DNA of 64,000 nucleotides from Lasiosphaeris hirsuta (lineage: Eukaryota > Ascomycota > Sordariomycetes > Sordariales > Lasiosphaeriaceae), in the NCBI GenBank assembly GCA_030549175.1, contig JAUKUA010000001.1, forward strand, positions 8,618,001 to 8,682,000, in the 5' to 3' direction. The first letter of the stretch is position 1, and the number at the start of each line of letters is the position of its first letter. Positions 55,301-64,000 of the stretch are shown piece by piece. The position numbers were made by a program, and so were the translations under genes. A model generated the notes under the pieces. That model had not been told where the DNA came from. It was given only the letters and a program-made list of their open reading frames with translations, and made no database searches.

Positions 55301-56990
55301 TCCCAAGTTTATCATGCCGCAGACATGCAGCTTTTAAGCAGTACGATCCCAGGAGAAGCGATCCATGTCAAGCTTAAGAGATGGCATGCTCGCTTCTTCA
55401 TTTCTTTTGGAACTAGATCCCCACCCTCAACTTTGACTCTCATCCTCCACCGGCAGTGGCGGCTGAAATGGGCAGAATGGTTGAGAATTTTTGCTTCCGG
55501 GTCGGCCGTCATCACTTCTTCGCAAGAGAGATAGGACCCACTCCATTCGCCGTCACCAACGGGATTAGACCGGCCATTGTTATCCGCCCGCCGAGGCTGG
55601 GACTTTCTTCGGACTTCTTCTCTGCCATGATCGACAAGTGGGAGCGCATTGATGATGTCTTTGATAAGGCATTTCTCCAAAACATTTGTGCTTGCCCGGA
55701 GCGCCGGTGAACCGGAACTCCACGTTGGCGGCACCGCCTCTGCGATGCTCTCAACTTGGGCATTAAATGCGGCCGACGTCATTGTTAACACTAATGAGCT
55801 TGCACCAGGGCCATAGTATATCAGTCATGGCGCTCTGCATGCGGTCCGAAGGGCGTTCCCGGACCCACAAGAGGCCTTCGCCGGGGTTGAGGTGCCAACT
55901 GCCGACTGGGGTTGATGTTCACTGCCCATTCAATCCTCGCGGAGACGGCTAGTTATCAGACTCCAGAAGGAAGTACGTCTGGGGGGGCTGCTGCTCTGGC
56001 TGCGTGCGACTGGCTAGATCCCATCATCGGCACTGACAGTAAGATCGCCCTATCTCTGGCGAGCTCAAATCTAACCCCGATTGACACCTCGTGCGTTTGG
56101 AGGAGGTCACGGGTGTGAAGAGCATACGAAGAAGCTTGCCAGACGAGTGGGGCAGGGACAATCCATCCTAAGACGGCAAGACAATCCTCGAATACATCGG
56201 TAACGTAAGGTCCCTGTTACATAACCCGGTCCGGTGTCAATGCTGGAGAACTATACTAACCTCGGGCGAGATAGCAACAAACCATGAAAACCATCAAGAA
56301 CTTTGACTTGTGGCACAATACGGAGCGGTTCTGGGCAGAGTATCGGGCTGCGAAGGGCAGTGAGCCTTATGTCAATCCTTCGGTCCGAGCAAGGTGGTAG
56401 GCTGACACCCATCACCCGCAAAATACAGGCGCACACGCATTTTTCTCTCTCATTCTCTCTCTCTCATTCTATCTCTCTCTCTCTGACAGCTTCTCCTACA
56501 GGGCTGAATCCGAGAATATCGCCGCAAAAGATCAGAGACGAGCATTAGAGCGTAAGAGGGTCTTTCAAGAATGGTTCCTCACGTCTTTTTCCCACCAAAG
56601 AACACCTCCCACACAATGCTACTGGACACTGTGATTGTGAACCCTCTCTCGGATGCAGATCCAGAGTACCGAGATGACTGCACCGATTATATTAAATCCC
56701 CTCTCACCTCTAGCACCTTCCTAACTTTTGAATAGTCGCCCTTGGATGGGAGGCACTGGCCTCCATCGAAACTTTATATCCTCGCTATCGGGCTGTCCCG
56801 AAGTAATTATCCCAAGTTATTTTTTTTTTTGGCTGAAAATACTTCTTCTTCGCCTCTAACTTATCGGGATATCAAGCCGGTCAAATTCCGTACCAACCCC
56901 GTGTCAGCAACCATCAGGAGTACTTACCTGTCGTAGCAAATGTCCAAGGCCCGCTAGTTTTGTCCTAGGCTGGTGAGAATTGTGTGATTT
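55301..56990 (+). pseudogene. Amidase-signature enzyme relic
   Basis: Successive plus-strand frames match a fungal amidase in order: VGPTPFAVTNGIRP and KWERIDDVFDKAFLQ (N-terminal), AADVIVNTNELA, VDVHCPFNPRGDG, then in another frame YQTPEGSTSGGAAALAACDW and LDPIIGTD (the Ser/Gly-rich amidase signature with the likely catalytic serines), KNFDLWHNTERFWAEYRAAK, SEPYVNPSVRARW, NTSHTMLLDTVIVNPLSDAD and finally AGQIPYQPRVSNHQEYLPVV. At least one frameshift falls at about 55935, directly before the signature, and several stops follow. Amidases of this class hydrolyse C-N bonds of amides. Confidence 0.6.
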
Positions 56991-57420
56991 CTTGCTGACT
57001 CTCCGTACAGGAACGGGTGCCGCCCTTTCTAAATTTGATCTGGAGTCCCGCCGAACGGCTGGCCTTCCAACTGCGGTAATGACTGGGCCTCTGGCATTCT
57101 CCAGCGAATAGCAGTGCGGTCTCCTTTCAATAAGAGCCTCAAACTTTTTATTTTGAAGCCAATACCAAGTCAGAGTGGTGATTGGGGAAGGTGAAGGGCA
57201 ACGTTTGCCTCTCCATTTCCTGAGTGCCTTAAACTCGAACACATTCGGATATATCGTTGCAGGAGGCAAAGACTTCAATAAATTGCAAGATTTCTACAAA
57301 TTCCAGTGCACAGAGCCGCCGCCTTTAGTCGCTGAAGGTGGTTTTGAATTATAAGCCCATACTGGTCAAGGAACCGTGGTAGGAGGTCCGTGGTAGGAGG
57401 TCCGTGGTAGCCAGGAAGTA
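56991..57420. other. Gene-free stretch
   Basis: About 430 bp between the amidase and LINE relics. A short direct repeat (GTGGTAGGAGGTCC, twice) lies at 57377-57407. Confidence 0.4.
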
Positions 57421-58480
57421 GAGGAGGTCACGAAGGAGCTCCAAGTGGCCTTGGAAATACCAGTTCGGGTCTACGGTAAGAGGGCCTGGGCCAATGAAAA
57501 ACGGCAGCCGTGGTGGGACGAGGAACTCGAGGGCTCCCGCGAGAACCTCGCTATGACCGAGGAACAAGGAGACCACAAGATACGGGTACTGGCACGTGGG
57601 CTGTATAGGGAAAAGGCAAGGATGGAGTACTTGTTAGAGAGGGTCTGAAAGGCTAGTGGGCCGAAGGATCTACGGAAAATCATGAGGTGATAGGAGTCTG
57701 ACACTTCTGTGGCTGAGCAATGGAGAGAAATGAAGATTGAATTGAGTCTGCTCCAGCTAAGAGAGCAAGGCGCGTGAGCGCCGAATATATACAAAGAGAG
57801 AGCTGTGCCAAGGAGCCTGGCTCCTTGCCACAGCTGTGGCTAGGTCGTATGCCACACCCACTGCAGTTATGCGACACTACGACAACTTCCTATAGACTAA
57901 GGACGTAGGAAAGGAGGCCCCGATGGAGGACCTTGCTACGGCTACCGCCATAGAGGTCAACTGGAAGGACCGATATAAGGAGGAAAGGAAGGAAGTACCA
58001 GTTATAATAGTACTAGTAGAATGGAGTCCCTGAGGACTACCGGTTCTAGGAAGTCTAGTAGAAGGATAAGCTACCTGAACTGGCCTTATCTCATAAGGTC
58101 TATGTAGCCCTATTGGCGGAAAGAACCAGCCATGGGGACTTCAAGGAGTACCATGAACGGTTCAACCACGACCCGGAGACCTACGGGCCCTACGACTACG
58201 GCGTCCACAAGAACCGGGGACATATCTTTTCGTACCCCCGGAACGTAGTACTACCACCTACCTATAACGGTAGCCCCCTATAGATGGTATGGAGGAGGTC
58301 TAAGAAGTAACTCGACCTATTCGGGAGCTTTACGGATAAGCTACCGGAAGAAAATACTGGTGGCAACGAACGTGGGAAGAAAATACAGTACAGATTGACG
58401 ACGACGAAGAGGAGGCCCTGGCCGGGGCCTCGGTAGACTAATTAAAAGGAGGCTTTCCTCCCGACAGGGCTTTTTATGTA
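57421..58480 (+). mobile_element. Tad-like LINE retrotransposon relic in two pieces
   Basis: The first piece (57421-57675) reads EEVTKELQVALEIPVRVYGK, RQPWWDEELEGSRENLA, KIRVLARGLYREKARMEYLL, stop, KASGPKDLRKIMR: the WW.EE and KAR.E pattern that links the endonuclease and reverse-transcriptase parts of fungal Tad/I-type LINEs. The second (about 57895-58440) carries the 3' end of the same kind of polyprotein (LLAKRTSHGDFKEYHERFNH, HKNRGHIFSYPRN). The reverse-transcriptase core is missing and about 215 bp of unrelated DNA separate the pieces. The element is dead. Confidence 0.55.
57801..57835. repeat. 35-bp near-perfect palindrome
   Basis: The sequence starts AGCTGTGCCAAGGAGCC and ends GGCTCCTTGCCACAGCT, pairing almost fully around a one-base centre. 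It lies in the DNA that separates the two LINE pieces and could be part of a small inserted element. Confidence 0.7.
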
Positions 58481-59140
58481 CCTTCAGTATTGACTGAGTG
58501 AGCGAGCCGGGTAGGTGAGGCCCGGGAGCGGAATTTTCCTTGTTATCAGGGGTTCGGAGCTCGGGGGAGAGTATGGTATTGGCGGTCCGGGAACGTAAGG
58601 AGCCCGGGACCGCTTACGACCGGGCTCGTGACCAGACCAGCATTTCCCTATTGGTGGACACAAGGTTGTGGATCTCCTTACCCTCATAGGCTAGTTAGCG
58701 GCCTGGCGTAATGGCCAACCACGCGATTGGCCATGTGCGATTGCCCCTTTGGGGCAAACTTCTGCACAATATTCCGTAAATACATCAATCAGTCAATTGA
58801 CTTATAAGCCAAGTGGGCGATTTTGTTGAAGGCAACGGAGATAAGCACAAACTCCATGTGTAACATATTCAAGGAGTGGAAGCCCCACCCGGTTGGCAAC
58901 AACCAATCAAACTGTGATACATGAGCCACGGACCGGTGATTTTCACAGTACAGTAGTCATGCCGGTCCGCTTGGCGTGATACATGAAGTATCCCTATCGC
59001 CGGTCCACCGACCAGTTTTGGTCGCTGAGGCGCTGTTCAGACCTGGTTATTCTCATCAATAATAGGCTTCGAGTGTAGATGTTATCTCCGCCATTCCCGA
59101 CAGGTAGACCAGCGAAGTCTTTCACTGGCAAAAGCCATAG

Positions 59141-59215
59141 ACCGGGGAAAACGTGGACCGGGGAAAACGTGGACCGGGGAAAACGTGGACCGAGGAAAAC
59201 ATGGACCGGGGAAAC
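59141..59215. repeat. 16-bp tandem repeat
   Basis: Four complete units and one partial unit of ACCGGGGAAAACGTGG; unit four differs at two positions. There are no spacers, so this is a minisatellite, not a CRISPR array. It ends about 200 bp before the ATG of the small gene at 59418. Confidence 0.9.
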
Positions 59216-59250
59216 GACTTGATTGCAAACAAACCGTCTCACCAGTTCAC

Positions 59251-59260
59251 GTATATATAA
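59251..59260 (+). promoter_or_regulatory. TATA-like box
   Basis: GTATATATAA about 160 bp before the ATG at 59418, between the tandem repeat and the gene. Confidence 0.4.
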
Positions 59261-59417
59261 GTCTTGGGTCACATCATAATTATAGTATTACCGGAGAATC
59301 TGGCAGCAAACCAACCCAACTTGAAAGTCGAAAGCACTCGCTCCTCCAACAAGAATACTGTTTCTCCTGCCTTTAGTACCTCACTGAGTTCCATTAGCAC
59401 CTTCAGTAAACGTCACC

Positions 59418-59945
59418 ATGGAGCCCGAGAGATCACCTTTCGACACTGACGGAAAGCCGTTCGACTTCACTCAGCTTCGAATTTTGCAGGGGAAGATGGA
59501 ACAAGCATCGGAACTGGCGGCGGGAAAATTGAGGTACACGGATTTAATCGCTGTGAACGGTATGTAACTGTAATACCCCCGTTAAAGCAGACCATGACTG
59601 CAATGATACCGTATGCTTTGTCTTCATCCTCACGCAGCCAGGTGGAGGAAGTCCGTCCAAAGGCAGGCGAGTCCTAACATTGAAGCACAGGGTTGTTTCA
59701 AACTCCCATATACTCGCCGCCACCTCCAAAGTCGGCATCGGTGGAAGCCACTGCATCAACCTCCGGGCATGAGACGCTTCAGAAGTAAATTCGGTCCTGT
59801 GTATCGAGACCGAGCTGCTGATGTTTTGTACACCAACATCCTTCGGTCAAAAATTCGGCAGGAGACCACAAAACGCAGTACTAATCTCGCCCCCTCCCTT
59901 CCACATTTCCCACTCTCTGTTACGGGGACATTGTGTTGGAAGTAG
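59418..59945 (+). CDS. Small hypothetical protein
   Basis: An ATG in a strong context (CACCATGG) begins SPFDTDGKPFDFTQLRILQG, KMEQASELAAGKLRYTDLIA, a soluble helical N-terminus. A GTATGT donor at 59560 and a CGCAG acceptor at 59637 keep the frame into RWRKSVQRQASPNIEAQ and a basic tail, for about 149 residues. The first exon looks genuine; the second is Arg-rich and could instead be part of a longer intron or untranslated region. No family recognised. Confidence 0.4.
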
Positions 59946-61249
59946 GGCACTCCTAGGTGGACAGGCACACAGGGCGTTGCGACTACACAGGCTAACAGGA
60001 CTATACTCCAGCCCACCACATACGTCCTCGCAAAGATATAAGCTCGCTTCCTGGATATTGCATCTTCTCTCCATAGCAGATAGTAGCAATACAACGCTTT
60101 GCCACTCTAATACATTGGCCGCCTGTTGCGGTATAAGACTACTCGGGGCCCAGCGCCAGTCACTTGATCCACACCCCCTACATAATAGGCTCCTCTGCGT
60201 GAGGCGTTGCTTCTCGCCTTTTCCACAAAGCGTCATTATTACAATATGTTGCTTACTCTCGTAACATCACCTCTTGTATTGAACTTTCTGTGGAAGAATA
60301 GCAGCTGGCTGCCAGGACTGGAGACTGTCTGTTCAGGTTATCGACAATTTTACAAGACTATATATAGATTTCGACTGGGTTATAACAGCGGCTTAGGTTC
60401 CTAGGGATACCCACGCCTACCTTGAGTACATACCGCCGGGGGATGGTTAGGCTAAAATCAGGCTCGCTTCACCCCCGACTCAACTTCGGCTCACCACAGC
60501 TCACCCTTTACCACGAAATTCGGAAAGTTTACACGGCATAGGACCGATTTTGGCCCCCCCTAAAAGACAAAGAGAAATAGGGTCCCATTTCTAGGACCCC
60601 GCCCCCCCCAGTTCCCCCTTCCCCTTCTCCAACAAAACACAACCGCCCTCAAAAAGGGGGTCAAGAAGTAGGCTTGGTAACCAGTGTATTTACTCGTCAT
60701 TTCGAGGTTCTACGTTATAGTAATCATACACCCATAGCACGACTACTCTTCTCCTAGCCACAAAGAGGCAGCCCGGCCCGTCCTACTCCCTACCGCACGA
60801 ATATTCTCTCTCTTATCCCGCGTCCTTGTTTCCCGTACTACACCAATCATATCTCCCTTTAAAGCCCCGGTCCACAGCTGCAAGTCTGAGTACTTAGGCT
60901 AAGTAACGATGATATTCCTAGGTTATATTTAAAGGCGGAGGGATACTCGTCCTGTCAAGTACTAACCGTAGTGTAATTTCCACACCGCCTTCCCAAGCTG
61001 GCCCAATCCTCTCACTGCCCAGACCGCCCATCCTATCCACCACCGGTCTCATGCCCGGCGCAATTGGCGATCGCATGCCAGCGCAATTGACGGTCACATG
61101 CCAGCACAATTAATGCAAACGTAGACACCGTGCCAGCGCTCCGAATGATACATCGATTTGCTCACCTCGCAGACACAGCCCAAATAGACGTCGCGGTGCA
61201 GGCTGCACGACGCCATCTAGGCGGGAGCCATGCCTTCCCTCCTCTCACC
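59946..61249. other. Gene-free stretch
   Basis: About 1.3 kb with no recognisable gene. Includes C-rich runs near 60560-60620 and the short tandem repeat at 61050-61112. Confidence 0.4.
61050..61112. repeat. Three imperfect copies of a 23-24-bp unit
   Basis: The unit is roughly CATGCCAGCGCAATTGACGG; copies start at 61050, 61074 and 61097. No coding role seen. Confidence 0.6.
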
Positions 61250-62706
61250 CTATCTCACCCCCCAAAACCGCAAATAACCCTCATCAGGTACCACCACCTC
61301 CCCTTTCCCCAGCGCATAAACCTTTATAACCTTCGCAGCCCCACTCCTCTCATAAATCACAGCACACCTCTGCCCCTCTTTTGCCTTCCCATTCCCATTC
61401 CCATCCCCATCTCCACCCCCCCTCACAGCCTCCCGTAGCTCAGCAAGCAACGCAGCCAGCTTGCGGAGCTCAGCCTGATGCTCCGTTTCCCAGCGCTCCA
61501 AAAGGGGCGTCACGTTGGTGACACTGATGTGGTGAAAGGTTCCCTCGGTGTGCGAGCCTACGATCAGCCACGGCGTGCGGCCGAACCAGAGTTGTGGGAG
61601 GTACGGGGCAACTGTTCCTCCTGGTTTCTTTGACCGGGACTTTATTTCCGCGGCGGTGGATTGGGGCATTATCTTGGTGTTTGTAGTAAAGGGAAGCTTG
61701 GACCTGGCCCTGGACGTGGTTGGAGATGCTGTGGTGCTTTTGGTTTTGGAGTCGGAGGGTCCCGCTTCTGTTTTGAAGGAGAGTTGAAGTCGCTCCATGC
61801 CGGCCTGGACAAGTTCGAGCGGGCCGTCAGTGGCTTCCGCTGGTTTATCGTCATTCCCCAAGTTTCCTTCGTAACAGGCGTCGACTTCGAAGCCTACGAC
61901 GCAATTCAGGTCTCCGATCGGATAGTGCAGGAAGCGGTCATGCGTGGTGCTGGCTTCCAGGCCGACCGGGAACCGTGTGAAGGTCTTCTCAAAGTTGTGT
62001 CCCCAGCCCGTCGACTGGAATGCCATGAATGCGGTGTCATATTGCTCGATTAAGAGCGTGTTCTTGACCAGCGATATATTCACCCGAAAGCTCTGCTGGC
62101 TTCGGCCACTGCAGAAGTCGAGCAGCTTTCGGAGGCTGTTGCGCGTGGTAACGATGTCGACCTTGTCAAGGCGGAAGTCGGGGCTCATAACTGCAGCGGC
62201 TTGGAGGACATGCTCGAAGGGATTCTTTGTCGTGGTCCAGGTGCTACCGCCGGTGGAGGGGGTGCTTCGGTCAGAAGGGATTGTAATGGGGAGCGCAACG
62301 TCTTGCCAGAGTGGCGCGTGTCCTACCGTTGAGGGCTTTGTTAGGCTATGTTACAAGGGTGCAAGAAGAGGCAGAGGCCCTCACCTGGGACGTGGAACCC
62401 CCCGGAGCTCTGCCAGTTGTAGCTGCATATCAACTCGCTAGGTAATGAGCTAGAGACCGGAGTCGTCGAGGGCTGTAGTATTGCCGCATCAATGGTATGG
62501 ATTGGCTCTAGCACCCGCACGCCTTTCCATATCCGAGCATCGCGAGGGCGGGTGTTGCGAGTTGGAGCACTAGGGGCTCGGGCTCTTTGCGGGGATGTGG
62601 TCGGTTTGGGTTGCGCTTGTTGGGGCTTCAAACTGTGCTTGGCTGCCTGATGCTGGATAAGCGCCGCTCCGGTTTGGAACAAGCGCCCACACTGGCAAGA
62701 GGGCAT
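61250..62706 (-). CDS. Fungal protein of unknown function with an N-terminal C2H2-like finger
   Basis: Two exons (62706-62385 and 62322-61250; intron 62 bp, phase 1) give 464 residues. The N-terminus (CQCGRLFQTGAALIQHQAAKH) has the spacing of a C2H2 zinc finger with a shortened Cys pair. A disordered Pro/Arg linker leads to ICSYNWQSSGGFHVPG and, after the intron, APLWQDVALPITIPSD, RLDKVDIVTTRNSLRKLLDF and HYPIGDLNCVVGFEVDACY. This belongs to a widespread fungal family, typically opening SYNW...VPG.P.LW, that databases often mislabel as geranylgeranyl pyrophosphate synthetase. No DDxxD prenyltransferase motif is present. The C-terminus is helical and Gly-rich. The real function is unknown; the finger suggests nucleic-acid contact. 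Confidence 0.8.
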
Positions 62707-64000
62707 TGTCGCTGGAGTGAAAGCTTCGAGCGGAATGTGGAGGGAGTAATGTGATGATATTGCCGCCCAAGGTACTTTACCTAAGGTGGGTTTGATGTGG
62801 GAGACGATTGCAGGAAATGAAGTGGGTTACCCGTCTGAGGAATTTGAGCAATCCACAAACGCGGGGCCGCTGGATGGTGGGATTGCCTGCAGCTTCCAGG
62901 TTCCCACACCGAGCCAATCAGATGGGTTGCAACCATGATTCAGGGTATCACAAACACTCGGATAATATCCAGTGACCGTGTGGGGCATAAATGGAAGAAA
63001 TTACTGCCCGTGCCCACCCCAAATCCGTTGGATATACATCACCATGACTATGGTATAATTTGTGGTGAGGCTCTGAGATAGTCAAGCACAACCGTCTCGG
63101 CTTTGAATACCCTTCTTTTATACTTCACCTTATCCCCAGTACCCATCAAAAAACCAGCAGAAAATGCCACCAGTACTACTGCCCACTCTAGCGGCATCTT
63201 CGGGATCTACACCATAAACCAGGTCTTCGATTGAGGCCTGTCCATCCTCGCTTTTAGACCCACCGTCCTCATAACCCGGATGCAAGCCCCTAGTATGTGG
63301 CGCACCCTCCAATTTCTGTAAACCGCAGGCGTGACAGTTCTTGTCACGCTGCTGAGACTGATTTGCGATCCGAGTCAGCGGTTGCATGAACCGTACTTAG
63401 CAATCCACAATGATTTTACGTAAAAAGGTGTAACTTCTGGGCACATGCAAAAAAAGCCAAGTAGACGGCGGGTTCTATCGACACAGCTAGAACAATCTGG
63501 CTGGAGCTACCGGGTGGTCTGGTCTAGATGTTATGTTGTGCAACACTCTCATGAGGGGTATGCGGGCGGACCAAGACGATTGGCCCGTAGATCCCCTACC
63601 TTTTGTAGTAGAGGGTGGAAGCGAAAACCAAACACCTCAAAGGGAGTTGCGGCATCTAATATAAGGTGGCTAAGAGTTCGTCTTCCTAATAAAGGAAAAC
63701 AAATTCCCGCTAGGACTTGCCTCTCATAAATACACTACATCGACCACAAGTACACCAACTCTAAGCCACAGGCAGCAACATGGCGGTAGCATCCGGGAGC
63801 AAAGACTGATACAATGAGATGGCGACCGAGTATAACGGATACGCTAAACTCCCCATAGGGCGTCTCGAGGCGCGGTCTTTTATCGTTGCGAAGGCGAGGA
63901 AGGCGTAACTTGGGGTATGGAGAGAATCAAGGTGTAAGGTGTCCTAGGGGCCAAGACCTACGTATTGAGTTTTCTGATGAAGGGATGTCAAGCATAGTCG
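62707..64000. other. Window end, no gene recognised
   Basis: About 1.3 kb. Short frames (minus 63130-63387 and plus 63445-63729) carry no motif. The first part should hold the promoter of the gene at 62706. Confidence 0.35.

Larger units (their letters stand above)
58481..59417. other. Intergenic region with repeats
   Basis: Contains the LINE 3' flank, the 16-bp tandem repeat listed separately and a TATA-like box before the small gene at 59418. No other gene. Confidence 0.4.

Noticed and set aside
59141..59215. CRISPR-like array
   Set aside because: Direct head-to-tail units without spacers in a eukaryotic genome; a minisatellite.
63445..63729. 94-codon plus-strand frame
   Set aside because: No motif, no good start context and no splice continuation recognised.

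Overview
This window looks like nuclear DNA of a filamentous ascomycete, most likely a Sordariomycete and possibly a Chaetomiaceae-type fungus (inference). Genes carry short introns (about 42-95 bp) with GT/GC..AG borders. A HET-domain gene, F-box-like and BTB genes, a fungal zinc-cluster regulator, CE5 esterases and many small secreted proteins are present. Relic genes are peppered with in-frame TAG/TAA codons, as expected of repeat-induced point mutation (RIP). No bacterial operons, CRISPR arrays, rRNA or convincing tRNA genes were seen. Exon borders below were derived by hand from reading frame and splice signals.

Layout. 0-9 kb: a secreted type-B carboxylesterase, a MYND-finger relic, a Thr-rich GPI-type wall protein with 10-residue repeats, and a membrane-anchored aspartic-protease-like protein lacking the first catalytic Asp. 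9-13 kb: a six-exon FAD monooxygenase fused to an acetoacetate-decarboxylase-like domain, divergent from a cupin gene. 13-20 kb: a gene graveyard with relics of an alpha/beta hydrolase, an F-box protein, ankyrin proteins, an HNH protein and a Tc1-like transposase. 20-29 kb: a HET-domain gene divergent from a four-helix membrane protein, a TPR-SET gene whose 3' end is RIP-damaged, and a large internally duplicated F-box-like gene. 29-36 kb: two small secreted cysteine-containing proteins in gene-poor DNA, then a membrane-protein relic. 36-43 kb: a frameshifted BTB gene, a cutinase, a MARVEL-like protein and an acetylxylan esterase. 43-50 kb: gene-poor DNA, a 471-residue hypothetical protein and a DUF4360-type secreted protein. 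51-60 kb: a dioxygenase relic, a six-exon zinc-cluster transcription factor, an amidase relic, a split Tad-like LINE relic, a 16-bp tandem repeat and a small hypothetical gene. 61-64 kb: a 464-residue protein with an N-terminal C2H2-like finger.

How the genes relate. There is no single obvious biosynthetic cluster. The two suggestive units are the divergent FAD-monooxygenase/decarboxylase fusion plus cupin, which could act on one aromatic or acidic substrate (inference), and the HET gene paired with a small membrane protein, an arrangement reminiscent of self/non-self recognition loci (inference). Secreted or surface proteins are over-represented: carboxylesterase, wall protein, protease-like protein, two CE5 enzymes, DUF4360 protein and two small secreted proteins.
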